64,000 nucleotides of DNA from Mytilinidion resinicola (Eukaryota; Ascomycota; Dothideomycetes; Mytilinidiales; Mytilinidiaceae), in NCBI RefSeq assembly GCF_010093595.1, contig NW_022985443.1:1092804-1156803 (forward strand), in the 5' to 3' direction. The position numbers were made by a program, and so were the translations under genes. Positions 33,315 to 44,591 of the stretch are shown in pieces (position 1 is the stretch's first letter; each line of letters begins with the position of its first letter). A model generated the notes under the pieces. It made no database searches. It was given only the letters and a program-made list of their open reading frames with translations, and was not told where the DNA came from.

Positions 33315-33765
33315 CGTAGCCTGGTGGTAACCCGGGGGGAGATAGCGGCTAGAGAGGGTTGCACCAGCCTGAGACGAAGGCTGTGAAAGAGAGACGATGG
33401 GAAAGTTGGTGAGGATCAAGGATTACAAAAGAATTAGGGAGAAGTAGCGAGATGGGGGTTGGTACGCGGCGATGGGGTCAAAGGCACGAGTTGGACTTAT
33501 CTTGGCTTGGAGATTCGGGCGGAGGACTCGGAAGTGGCAGGGGTGGCGTTCTGAGATGCAGGTGAACCGCCATCAACGAAGACAGCTTTTTGCAATTCCA
33601 CTCAAGGTGCAGAAGCAAAGAGGTGAATTTATCTAACCTAGGATGGATTTCATTGCAAATATCATGCGCTAGTCTTTCGCCCTTCCCAGTAATCATAGGT
33701 ATCATTCGGTCAACGAGGCAGAGACTCCGTCATCAACTAGGCCGCCAATCTACCTCATGGAGAAT
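33315..33765. other. Intergenic
   Basis: 451 bp between the membrane-protein start and the far11 stop, both minus strand. Short ORFs on both strands look random. Confidence 0.4.
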
Positions 33766-36700
33766 CTACCATCCCTCGCCGTGCATACCCCAATCCTGTT
33801 GCTCCATCTGCCCTTCATCTAGACCTTCCTCGCCCCAATCCATTTTCTCAAGCTCGCGTCTGAAAAAGTCTTGATCTTCCTCCAAGACCCCACTCCTCGC
33901 GCCCATGCCCTCTGGGTACCTTTTCAGATTATGCCAATGCGTCAAAGCCCTCAAAGCCTGCTCCAGAGGCACACTCTCATCCACCTCAGCATCAACGTCG
34001 CTGCCAGCAAGCCAGTCGTCCCGAAGTTCCGGTCTACAGTGCAGGTACACAGCTGTGATGACGCGCATGTTGGACTGGCGCCATTTACGACCACAGTAGG
34101 GAACCTGGTTCTTGAAAAGTTTGAGCGTGTAAAGCCTTAGCTCGGGTTGTGGAACTTTGAGACTTTTGCGTAGAAACTGCGAGGATTTGTACGACACAAG
34201 CATCAAGTTACGATGCGCCTTGTTTTTGCACACCTTCTGCATTATGCGCAAATAGTTGATGCCACTGAAGAATGCTCTCCATGAGAAGTTGGTAATGGGC
34301 TCACTTGGAAGCTCACTGGTAGGGAATCCTAGTTCGTCGACCTCCGGCGGAACCTGCGGGCGGGACTCCGCAGGCGTCTCTGGTTCATGGTCTTGCTTTG
34401 CTGTCTCATCACGGCGAAGCCTAATCGGGGGAGGTGCTGCGTCATCAGAATCCGAATCGATTTCCTTGCTTTCGGTGTTCTGTGGATCTTGAATACCAGT
34501 GCGGGAGTGTTCACGGCAGAAATGGAAGAAACTGATCTGAATTAGTACCTTTCGGGGAGATCAGACTTTGGACAACGTACTTCAAGTCGTCTCGATCACA
34601 CTTGAAATTGACTACCCGCTCAATCTCCTGAAGCTGTAAAAGCTTTAGTATAAGAGGGATGTAGCTTGAGTCTACAAGGAGCTGGGTTATGTATTCGAAT
34701 TTGAGAATGTCTGTGTGTGTCGCGTAAGCTTCTTACTCATAGAAGAAGTTTTTTTGAAGAAGACTTACGTGAGACTTTGAACCATTTGAGAATTAGGATA
34801 AGGGTTCCAGACACAGCTTTGTCAAGAATCTCATGTGTCCGTATTGTGTCGAGCTCTTCGTTGGATGAGCTGCCGTCGTGCTGCCCGTTCACGCCGTTGC
34901 TGTCAGGCTTCGCTGATGAGCCCCCATTTTGGTTATCTTGAAATTGAAACCCGCTTTGTAATCCGTTCTGTCCATTTGCCTGGGTGACCAGGGCAGTAAC
35001 GTGAGAAAGAATGACCTTGATCAAAACGATGATCAAAGACTGTAGATGGGGCAGTGCTTCGACCTGAAAGAAGATTAGCGGTTAATCAGTTGATCGAAAC
35101 AAGCGACTCACGTAGAAACGTTCAACAGAATCCATCCGGTCTTCGATACTCCCAGGAGGAGGAGGTTCCTTAGTCTTACTGTTTGCTTCTTCCGGTCCGG
35201 CCGTTGGCGCAGAAGATATGTCTAGGGCATCGACATCAATGTTTTCATCTGGGCCAGCCCAGCCTCGTTCGTATTTCATGAATTGGACTCTCTCTTCCCA
35301 CAATTGCTTCATCGCTCGCGTCGCTCTCATTCTCTTAGCAAAAAGCTCAGCAGCTTCTAAAATCGAAGCCGGGATGTCGGATCCTTCCCACTTCCTCCCT
35401 ACAAGCAGATCTTGCAAATCTGTGGAGCCTTTCCCTCCCAGATTATTGCTACTTTCATCTAGAGGCGGGTAAAGAAACGGAAAGAGTTGGTTGGTCTGGT
35501 AGTTTTGCTTCTTCCCGCCCTTACCAGCGCCGGCCGGAGAGGGCGGCGGGGAAGGTGCTGGAGTTGCGATATGTACTGGTTGGTGAAATATGGACGTCCC
35601 ATTGCCGTCAAAACTTGCTAAGCCGGACCCAAAAACGTGGGAGCCTGCAACTTTGCTAGGGTGATTTTTGATCGGCGGGAGGATGGAGTTGTTCTCCGGC
35701 TCCAACGGGAAAAGTGGCGGGGGTGGGTTGTAAGCTGGGTATTTGGAGCTGATCTCCTGGCGAAACAAATGATAGTCTAGAGGCGAAGCTGTAATCAGAG
35801 GCTGACCGCGCACATCAGCCTCGTTGAGATCCGTTTCTCGGAATGAAGCTTTCGCTTTATTGACTTCCGAGAGCCCCCCGAAAGCAACCAAAATAGATTT
35901 CCACGTAAGTAAGCAAACCTTAGCCAAGGGCAAGACGATAGTTTCGTCCCACCGAAGCCTCGCAATCAAGTCTACAAGTGTCATGAGGAGGCCAGGTTTG
36001 AGGTTAGCTGGATGCCATAGGTTAGCGTTTAGAAGTCAATAGAACGATAGCAAAAAGATCTCACCGATTGCTTCCCGCATGATCAATTCGCCATCCACTT
36101 TCTCTTTGATGCGAGCGACTTCCAAGAAAGTATACATCGCGGTCATCGTGCACCATAGTTCTCGGCGCTCGGCCTCTTTGCCCTCACGAAATGGTTCATC
36201 CTCTGGCGAGGATAGTCCACTACAGATAAAATCAGTCTCTGCACTGTAAGACATGGTATAATATCACATACCATTCCCGTAGAAAAGCTTTCCGCAAGGC
36301 ATCAAAAATCACTTGAAGGCCGCCACAATCTAACACCGTCTGAACATTCTTATAGATCCATTCGATTTGAAGAGCTGAGAGAGGAAATTTGTCATTGGGG
36401 GCCTTGCTTTTGGAAGCCGTGTCCCCGTCTTGGTCGTTGTCTTCTCGGTGTTCTGCTAATGTGTGACCAGCTGTTTCGTACCAGCACCCCAAGAGTAGAT
36501 ACACTACTGTCTCCAGGTTTTGCAGTCTTGCGTTCGGATCCGATTGCTTGATGCCAGCCAAAATTTTCTGGATGAACTCCTCTTTCTGCTCGACGCTCGT
36601 GGTAGCCCAATCTAGGTTTCCTTCTTCGTAAGCTGATCCGTTTATAAACACGAGGCCATTGTATGATCCCCACTCTTGCGCAAACGACGACTGGGACTTC

Positions 36701-37185
36701 AGTATCATAGCCTGCTCCTCCACACCGTACGAAAACCATTCTTCCAGCTCTTCTTCGAACGTAGATGCATCTTCATAGGTAAACGCGTATGGTGTAGGCT
36801 CGACCCTTGGCATGTTGTCAACTAGCCTTCTGAGTTGGACAAGGGACAATGAGTCGGTAGTGTTGAGAGCATCTGGGGGCGGAGCTGGCGGAGCTGGCGG
36901 AGGGAGATGTAGCGGCGCTGGGGACGGTACGGAGTTTTCGCGACGTAGATTTGGCCGAGGGGGTATAGGCCTCTGAGCTCCATTCTGAGATGGTGCTGGT
37001 CGAGCGCTATCGTCCAGGAAGAGCTCAGCTGTGTCCAAAGCGGAGGTGGGACCACCTTCTTGGTTGTCTAGTTCTAGGCCTGGAGCTGGTGAGTCCTGCG
37101 TCAGAAACTCTGCTTCATCTAGAACTGGTGGCACCTCTGGTGCCTCTGGAGGAATGTTCGACTCCATTGTGTTGACATCCACCAA
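33766..37185 (-). CDS. far11: STRIPAK complex subunit Far11/STRIP (HAM-2 homologue)
   Basis: Six exons (37185-36272, 36219-36065, 36007-35112, 35063-34769, 34710-34581, 34531-33766) give 1051 residues. After a Pro-rich disordered N-terminus the N1221 domain begins near residue 120 (LVQLRRLVDNMPRVEPTPY; EEWFSYGVEEQAMI). The DUF3402 C-terminal part includes LPHLQSLIIVLIKVILSH, WRAFFSGINYLRIMQK and the conserved ending WRQSNMRVITAVYLHCRPEL followed by DDWLAGSDVDAEVDES. In fungi this protein scaffolds the striatin-PP2A complex at the nuclear envelope/ER and is needed for hyphal fusion and sexual development. Exon 1 has two possible starts six codons apart (37185, 37167). No truncation seen. Confidence 0.93.
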
Positions 37186-38386
37186 ATTCTTGACGTTCCA
37201 AAAGTGGTAATTTGACGTGTGACGGAAGCTTCGATGAGTCCACCATTGTCGGCGTGCAACTCAGTAAACGGCCATTTCAATCGGTGGTCGAGGTGAGGCC
37301 TTTAGTGCTCGGATGCTTGCAGGTACGGTGGGTCGAAGTCGGTATGGACGTAGGGGTGTCCGCTGGTCTGGAATGACGCTGGTGCGTATGAAGTGGAATG
37401 GTCAAATATTGCGGTTAAAAGGTCAGTAGAAACGGGCGAGTCTAACTAGGCGCATTCGATAGTATAGCACTGAAGGAGGGGGTGTATGTTCTCCGCCATC
37501 TCAACAGGAACGGCGTATCGTTCTTCCGATGCGAGGCCGCGCTACAAAGGTAGCAGTACGAAGTGGAGACAATTAAGCAAAAAAGATGCACCTGGCCATC
37601 GCGAAGACTATAGCACCTTAGGCTGCCTTAGCCTTTCCCCTTCCCAGCGCAGCACAAGGATTCGCGTCGCACTGCATACAACACTCTGCAGCTTAGGACT
37701 AGCTACGCTTGGGAACTATCCGCTTCTCGCCTGCCATTAAACATGTCCATCAGTATCATGATCATGACCTGTTCAGATTCAGCAGTTCCACTGCTACTGT
37801 CCAAGCATCGGCGTCAGTCATTATTATATCACGGCACAAGCTGCTATGCAAACCTCACACAGTGACTATTCGCAGTAGGCTAGAAACATAAAAGATGATT
37901 CGTTATCCCAACCACCCAGCTCTCAATATGTGTAAAAGGGAATGGCCGCATGAGGAAGAGAAAGACAATGTAGCCCGCCCGCCTCCAGCCTCTAAGACGA
38001 TGCCGCCATGTCAAACCCCCCTGACCGCGTGCTGCGGCTAACAAAAAAGCCCCTCCCCGCAGTGACATCAAGACCTTTTCAATGTAACTATTACTCTGTT
38101 TCGATAGAGTAGACAGTCAACAACACTGCCCAAGCAGCCCATGAAGCAGGATACCAGAGTAAAGGGATCTTCAATGAATGACCGAACATGAAATGTTGTC
38201 GTAAACAATCCTCGCATCGTGAAGCAAATCGTGCAGTCAGCTCGGAGAATCCAGCCGCCAGCATTCGCAGATATGAAAGAACAGGAGAGAAAGTCACAAG
38301 GGTACCATCGACGGGGTGAAATACTCGCCGGTAGAATAGTGCTGACGGAACAGCCTCACAGATTCGTAACCAGAAATGGGAGAGCG
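37186..38386. other. Intergenic: far11 promoter and 3' flank of the bHLH gene
   Basis: 1.2 kb with no supported gene. Small ORFs lack domain-like features. Confidence 0.45.
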
Positions 38387-39367
38387 CTACTCGCCATTCT
38401 GCTCGGCGTTCTCTCGCTCCTTTATCTCTGGAGGGACGATGCCGGCATTGCGACATGCGCGCTTGTAGATCTCGACCTCATCCCAGGCACGTTGCATTTC
38501 ACCCTTGAACTTCTCGCAGCTGCCACTCAGCTCGGTGATAGCTTGCTCGGTCAAGAGCTTCTCAAGGGTCCACTTTTCGATGTTCTGAGACTCGTTCTCC
38601 TTCAGCTGGGTGATGAACTGAACGGCACGTTGAAGGATAGAGCCCTTGTTCTTCTCGCAGCCAGGAACGATCTTCGCGAGTTCGTTGATGCCTTCATTGA
38701 TGGTTTCGCGACGACGACGCTCAACTGTTCACGTGATTAGCTATGGCGCATACTTACATAGGATATATTGTAATCGGGGGCACGTACCCTCCTTGTGATT
38801 GTCTCTCCGCACCTTGTGCCATTCGTCGGAGCCGACCGTGGGCTTGTGGCCGCCTGCGTTTGGCGGCGAATCATTAGCAGCGGAGTTGCCTGGATCTTCA
38901 TATTTAGAAGGTGTCTGCAAAACATCCATGCTGGTGTCGGGCATACCATGCTGTTGCTGTTGATGGACCCCATGATCGCCCATGAAAGACGTTCCATCTC
39001 CCGCGGATCCTGTGGCTTGGAAGGAAAGCTCCGTGGCTTGCGGGACTGTCATGGAATAGTGGGCAAGTGCAGCGGCAGCGGTATCTCCAGCGTTTGACGA
39101 GCTCGCGCCACCATTCTGCTGGAGGCCGAAGTCGAGGGAGGAGTTCTGCATGCTGTCGTCGGCGGCGGCGTTGTGAGCTGCGAGGAAAGCAGCGGTGGTT
39201 TGGTCGGTCAGATCCGCTGCACCAGCTGATGAGTTGGTGGCCCTAGAAGAGTCTCCGGGAGCAGGCCTAGAAGCGTGATCTCCGCGTGATTCGCGCTTGC
39301 GCTTGTTGTTGTGAACTGAGTCGAGCGCCTTGGCGTCGTGGGTGGGATAGCCAGCTGTGTCGGCCAT
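38387..39367 (-). CDS. cbf1: bHLH transcription factor, CBF1-like
   Basis: Exons 39367-38788 and 38724-38387 (63-bp intron, GTACGT donor, GTGAACAG acceptor) give 305 residues. The intron splits the DNA-binding basic region, and splicing restores NHKEVERRRRETINEGINEL. The H-E-R residues contact a CACGTG half-site and are intact. Helix 2 (KGSILQRAVQFITQLKENES) runs into a leucine-repeat helix (WTLEKLLTEQAITELSGS). The first 175 residues are disordered with Gln and Ser. SDEWHKVRRDNHKE just before the basic region is characteristic of fungal Cbf1 proteins, which regulate methionine/sulfur and respiratory genes and, in yeast, bind centromeres. E-boxes lie in its own intron and upstream. Confidence 0.88.
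38730..38735. promoter_or_regulatory. E-box CACGTG in the intron of the CBF1-like gene
   Basis: On the minus strand the site reads ATCACGTG, a full match to the RTCACRTG consensus known for yeast Cbf1. It lies inside the gene's only intron. Further CACGTG sites lie upstream at 39795-39800 and 40561-40566. Autoregulation is inference. Confidence 0.35.
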
Positions 39368-40164
39368 GTCTGTAACGTTGAAGTAGAAAGAAGGATCCCG
39401 TCACTTCGCGTGGAGGGCGTCGGTCTTATTCGATGGCTGCTGCGCACTAAGAGCAAAGCCCAATGGCGATTATAGGGTGCTGTGTTGCGAGGTGGCACGG
39501 GATTGGGATGTAGGAAACCGTGACGCAGCGGGTGGTGGGCAGACTATTAAGGCTGGACCAGTGAGGCGGCGGGTGGTGGAGAAGGAGATGGTCGTGGCAG
39601 TACCAGGGCCTGATTCGAAGACGCAAACCTGGGACGGCGGGTGAATGAAGCTCGGGGTCGACGCTCTGCCCAACAGTTCACGCAGAGTCCCGGAAGCAGT
39701 GCGCCTCGGGAACAGCAATCAGGCGGAGGCCGGGCGTGGGAAGCGGTTCTCGGATTGCGCGCCGCAGCTGCAGAGGATCAAACTGGAACGTCAGCACGTG
39801 TACAAAGGGCGATTGTCAAGTGTAACGGCAATGCAGACAAGCGCCCGATTGGCGTAGTCGATTGCTCCATTGCTGTGGGACCAAGCTGTCATTGCTGGAA
39901 GAGGAGTCGTATCGTGCCCTCTGCCGCTGGGACGCGAGCAGTGCACGACAGCGCCGCTCGCGCTCCGTAACGTTCCTCGCTGGTGCGCGACGACACGACG
40001 GGGCCAGCAGGCGGAGACGACGAGAGCGCGGCGGGCTTCGACGCGCGGATGCGCCGAAGACTCCAGCTCCATGGCGGACGAGCAGCGGGCGTGATGTCGC
40101 AGAGGCCGTCGAGGGCGTGGCGACGGGCAGCGGTGGAGCAAACGGGGCGATGTGGTGATAACGC

Positions 40165-40194
40165 GCGATGCGATGCGATGCGATGCGATGCGAT
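40165..40194. repeat. Pentanucleotide microsatellite (GCGAT)6
   Basis: Six perfect tandem copies of GCGAT. Confidence 0.95.
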
Positions 40195-40749
40195 GGAGTT
40201 GAGGTTGACTTACCGGTGCGCTCTTGCCGCAGTGTTTCCCGTGACTGCCGATTGATGTATGGATTCGCGGGCGCTCAGCTCGTGAGAACCGGCAACAAAA
40301 AGGAGAGGGAAGAGGCGGAGGCCGGAGTGCTCAGGCCGATGTGTGTGCAGCAGCAGCGGAAGCAATATAATTGAGCAGGCCGCAACGTGATATCTGACGG
40401 CAAGTGCTGGAGGTGTTGGTCTTCGATGTCAGGTGAGGAGAGAAGTCACGCGGAAAGGTGGGCGTGGGAAAAGGCTGGGAGCTGTGCCAAGCTGCGCACG
40501 GGCCGGGCAGGCAGAAAAGCGTCGAGAGACCGGCATCAAATCACAGCCGACTGGCTCTCGCACGTGAAGTCGGCAGCACAGCGCTAGAGGGAGAGGGGTC
40601 GGCTTGCTGCGGCGTGAGTGGTCCACGGGCCGTGGGAACCCTCTCCTTGCTGGCCGGCATTTTCCATGGCCAGAAAGTGGCAGTCCAGGAGAGTCTGGGG
40701 CCGATGCTAACTTTGTAAGGCTTCCTATGCTTTGATACACACCCACTCG

Positions 40750-40875
40750 GGCCTTGTGGACGCTGGCTAGCACCGCTTGAGGTCCTGATACGTGACTAAG
40801 CTTCGGAAACGACATTTTTAACAGGCCTGATCGCTCTCTGGGCCGCCTCAGTCGGAGTTGGAATAGACTGCCGCT
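40750..40875 (-). mobile_element. MITE-like repeat, copy G (GC-rich, perhaps least mutated)
   Basis: Read on the minus strand it matches copy A at 14276-14403: AGCGGCAGTCTATTCC, CTGAGGCGGCCC, GATCAGGCC, then CCTCAAGCGGTGCTAGCC. It keeps C/G at several positions where other copies have T/A, suggesting it is nearer the ancestral sequence. No coding capacity. Confidence 0.7.
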
Positions 40876-42439
40876 CTACGTCACCGGAGCCTGGCTGGCG
40901 AAAAGGTTGCGCTGGATTGCGACGCCCGTTCTGCCATGCCTCTCCACCAATTGTTGCCCGTCGTCGCAGACTGCACAGCTGCGGCCAGAGTCACGGCTCA
41001 ATATTGGTGCACCGAGGTCTGGCAGACCCTGTGCTTCACGCTCCTCGGAGGCTCATTCCAATGCCACACCTCGTTGATGCGGGAGGGGCCAGCGACGCCG
41101 TCACATTTGTCCTGTCTCGCCCCGCCCGTTCCTTTGGCGTCTTGTTTGAGAGCGCCCATCTCGTGACCTGCCTGCTGAGACAGGGCCTTGTGACAATCGC
41201 ACTCTCAACCCGTCCACAGCCGATGCCCACGGAATTCTTTGGCGCCATGTCTGTCCCAGCGCTGGAGCGACGGCCGATTGATAGAGACAGTCTGTCCTCA
41301 GACGGCTCTAAGGGCTGTGTTGTCTCCCTTGGAGGCGCCAGTGACGTTACTCAAATGCGAGACTGCACATCTAGTTAGGGAGACTTGCACAAGGAACGAA
41401 GTGGCAAGTCAGGAGGTATATTGATGGTCTGGAGCAGACTGCCGCCGTGCAAACTTTGTGAGAGCAGTTCACTGTGCTAACGCTCCGGAGTGCTTCTCGC
41501 CATGACCTCGAGCTCGAATGCAACCATCTACATAGATGACGGATCCACAGGTGAAAGCATTGCTTGAGCACTATATACCTTCCCTTATCTGGCTTGCTGC
41601 ACTCTATCCAACCAGGCGTGTGCTAAGCTGGCAGTCACAGGACCAGGCGTGTGGGCGGAACGATCGAACAGGCGAAATCTAGTTATTGTTTCAGCTACAA
41701 TCCAACATGGAAGACCTTTTGGATATCATCAAAATCCACAATGTCGCATTCTCAGGTTAGTTCCTTGCTCATTTTCACAACAATCTTACGAGCGCTGCAG
41801 ATTGCGTTCGTCACAGAGAATGTAGTCAAATGCCTTCCCCAATTTCCTTGCTCCACTTTTACAGAGGTGTTATTTATAAACGTATCCGTGAATATTTCAC
41901 TTCTAGATCTTGCATAGCGTGTCATGAGACCGTATTCAAATGGGTTGCGATTACTTGCCCAAAAGAAATGTCTCCCCTTCATTACCTTCAAAATTGACTG
42001 TCGTGTACTACTTCTTGGCGAACTGGTCAGCACTACGAACTACACCCCATTCGCAGAGCGCCACTCTCTATGCCAGCACAGGACATCGTTTTCGAATCTC
42101 TCACACAACATCTCGTCGCAAAGCCTAACGCGCATTGAGTCCATAAGCACAAAGGATCACAGCTGCACCCCAATGACAGTCATTCCTTCCACCTGCTCAT
42201 CACGGTTTGGAGTGCTTCGATAAGCAATCAAGTCTCTAAGCGGAATGTATGTCATTTTCGTTAAGAGGAAAGCCGGGCTAGGATATGAGGACTCGTATTC
42301 AGTTAGCTACCTGCTTGGGCTACTTTCAGAGGCAGTATCCAGCAATCAACAATGCATTGGAGTGTCCTAGACTGAGTTTGGATGGAAAATGTATACATGC
42401 TAATACCCTAGCGCTGTAGACCTCCTCTCAATCGCCAAC

Positions 42440-43926
42440 ATGAGATCAACTCCAGCGATCCTGATCCTGGCGCTGATCGAAACCTTGTTTGCTCTGCCCG
42501 TTGCGGCCTTTCCCACTCTCTGGGGCAGACAAAAAGACACCCAGAAAGGCTTCAAGAGGTATGAAGACTTTGAAAAAACTGCTCTGACATCGTTCAATCG
42601 CTCTGAAATCTATCATCAAGTTACACAACTATATCAACCGCATGTTCCCGCCTCAGCCGGGCACCGGCATTCCTCGTACAGGGCCCGGGTCTCCGATCCA
42701 ATCGCTGAAGGCCCGGAATTTCTACGAGGCGTAAATATTGGCGGTTGGCTGATCTTGGAGAAATGGATGGCTCCAGACTTGTTTGATGGTACCGATGCCA
42801 TCGATCAGTTCACATTCGACCAAACAGACGATGCAAACAGCAGGCTTAAGGAGCACTGGGAAAGTTACTTTACCGAGGATCATGTCTCTGAGCTGGCCAG
42901 TTATGGGATTAATGCGTTAGTTATATTGAGTTTGCCATGCAATCTGATGCTGACAATGGACCCAGTATCCGTATACCCGTCGGCTTCTGGGCGTACGATA
43001 ACAAAAACACCCCATACCTCAAAGGAGCTGATGCATATCTTGACCGCGCGGTTCAATGGGCTAGGGTCAATGATATGAAGGTCTGGGTGGATCTTCACGG
43101 CGCCCCAGGCTCGCAAAACGGCTTCGATCATTCTGGTCAGAAGGGCAGCGTCCACTGGCAAACGCCAAAGAACCTTGACCGTACTATCACAGTCCTGAAA
43201 AAGATAGCCCAGAAATACGGGAGCAACAAGTATGCGGACGTAGTGTCTGGGATCGAGCTCCTCAACGAACCAACCCTCTGGGGAAAGAACGAGCTCTTGA
43301 TCACGAAGGAGTGGACACAGCAAGCGTGTGAAGAAGTTCGAGACACCATAGAGAACAAAAATCTCCAGATCGTCGTGCAGGATGGGTTCAAGGGCTCCGC
43401 CACATGGGTCGATGTAGTAAAAGACGTTATCGAGGACCTTAACGAAGACCCTTCAGAACACCATTCTGATTTCGCTATCGACTCACATTTATACCAACTC
43501 TACAAACTCAAAGAAATGGCTATGGACCAACCGCAGCACATCATCCAAGCGTGTAATTGGCGCTACAACTTCGAGGCCGCCCAACGCTCCCATATCCCAG
43601 TCTACGTCGGCGAATGGTCTGGCGCGACAAAAATCTGTGTGGATAGCAATGGCACGACCACTGCTGGAGAAACATGCGACACTGACGGGTGCCAATGCAT
43701 AGCTACGACACCCGTTGAAGAATGGAACGACTTGGTGATCGACCAGGTCCGTCGATATATCGAAGCTCAACTGGATGTCTGGGAGGCTAATACGAAAGGC
43801 TGGTTCTACTGGAACTTTAAAGGGACGGGCGCTTGGGGTTTCATGGATGGGATTGAGAAAGGATTTATCCCTAATCCTGTCACAAGTAGGAAGTACCCTG
43901 GGCAGTGTGATGCAACTTCCTACTGA
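42440..43926 (+). CDS. Secreted GH5 glucan exo-1,3-beta-glucosidase
   Basis: Exons 42440-42915 and 42966-43926 (50-bp intron, GTTAGT donor, GACCCAG acceptor) give 478 residues. The first ~23 residues form a signal peptide (ILILALIETLFALPVAA). The mature enzyme carries fungal exo-glucanase landmarks: FLRGVNIGGWLILEKWM, the spliced NAIRIPVGFWAYD, DLHGAPGSQNGFDHSG, the acid/base Glu in GIELLNEPTLW (about residue 259) and the nucleophile Glu in VYVGEWSGA (about 375). WFYWNFKGTGAWGF closes the barrel. Such GH5_9 enzymes trim beta-1,3-glucan in the cell wall or medium. About 70 residues between the signal peptide and the catalytic domain are less conserved. All catalytic residues are present. Confidence 0.95.
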
Positions 43927-44591
43927 GAGTCGATGTTGACTTTCTCATGTATCGCGCGTGAGTTGATCGGCGTATAGGACCATCTTGGTGCGGAGCTTCA
44001 CCTTTCTTTTACGTTCATGAAGAGTCGTCATTGCATCCGCGCATTATACCCTTGCAGACTCTTCTATCAGAATTAGACACATGGAAATGATTGAAATGAT
44101 TAATCTAGACTTCGACTTTTTCCGTGCCTTTGATTAATCAAATGCCCAAATATGAGCGTGGCCTAACCATACCCATCCTTTCTCACCTAAGCTCCCTCCT
44201 GAATGCTTCTTGTTGGTGACTTTTTACGTCTCGTCTGGAATCTAGAAGTTGCTTCGAGGAGCTCGATGGGGTGCATGTCCAGTGGCATTCCTAATATTTC
44301 GGTTTACCTACCTTATGCCTGTACTCCAAGGAAGATGGGAGGGCAGACAATACAACGGCTGCGCTTGAAGGTCTTGGTGGGTGAAATCTACCTAGGCAGG
44401 GAGGACAGCCTGGCAGGTGATCTGGTGCCTTCCATGCTAGTGGCTTGGCGCGACACGAGATCAAGATCGGGAGTCTCTCCAAACAAATTTCAGCCGTATC
44501 GACTCTCACTCCTGCAATCCTCGAACTCTACCTACAGTACACCCAAGCCCTACTTCTAAGCTCCCCAAACAACGCGCCCCTTCACCTAACA
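43927..44591. other. Intergenic
   Basis: 665 bp between the GH5 gene and the YAG7-like gene, both plus strand. No gene supported; an ORF at 44203-44559 overlaps the next start and looks random. Confidence 0.4.

Larger units (their letters stand above)
39368..42439. other. Long intergenic region
   Basis: 3 kb without a supported gene. It contains GC-rich DNA upstream of the bHLH gene, the GCGAT microsatellite at 40165-40194, a MITE-like copy at 40750-40875 and an AT-richer stretch (41.6-42.4 kb) before the GH5 gene. ORFs overlap on both strands and look random. Confidence 0.5.

Noticed and set aside
36244..36271. 28-nt intron in far11 using the nearer CTTACAG acceptor
   Set aside because: Too short for a spliceosomal intron; the in-frame acceptor at 36220 gives a normal 52-nt intron.
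38219..38740. 173-codon plus-strand ORF over the bHLH gene
   Set aside because: It mirrors the coding exon of the CBF1-like protein; splicing there restores a complete bHLH domain on the minus strand.
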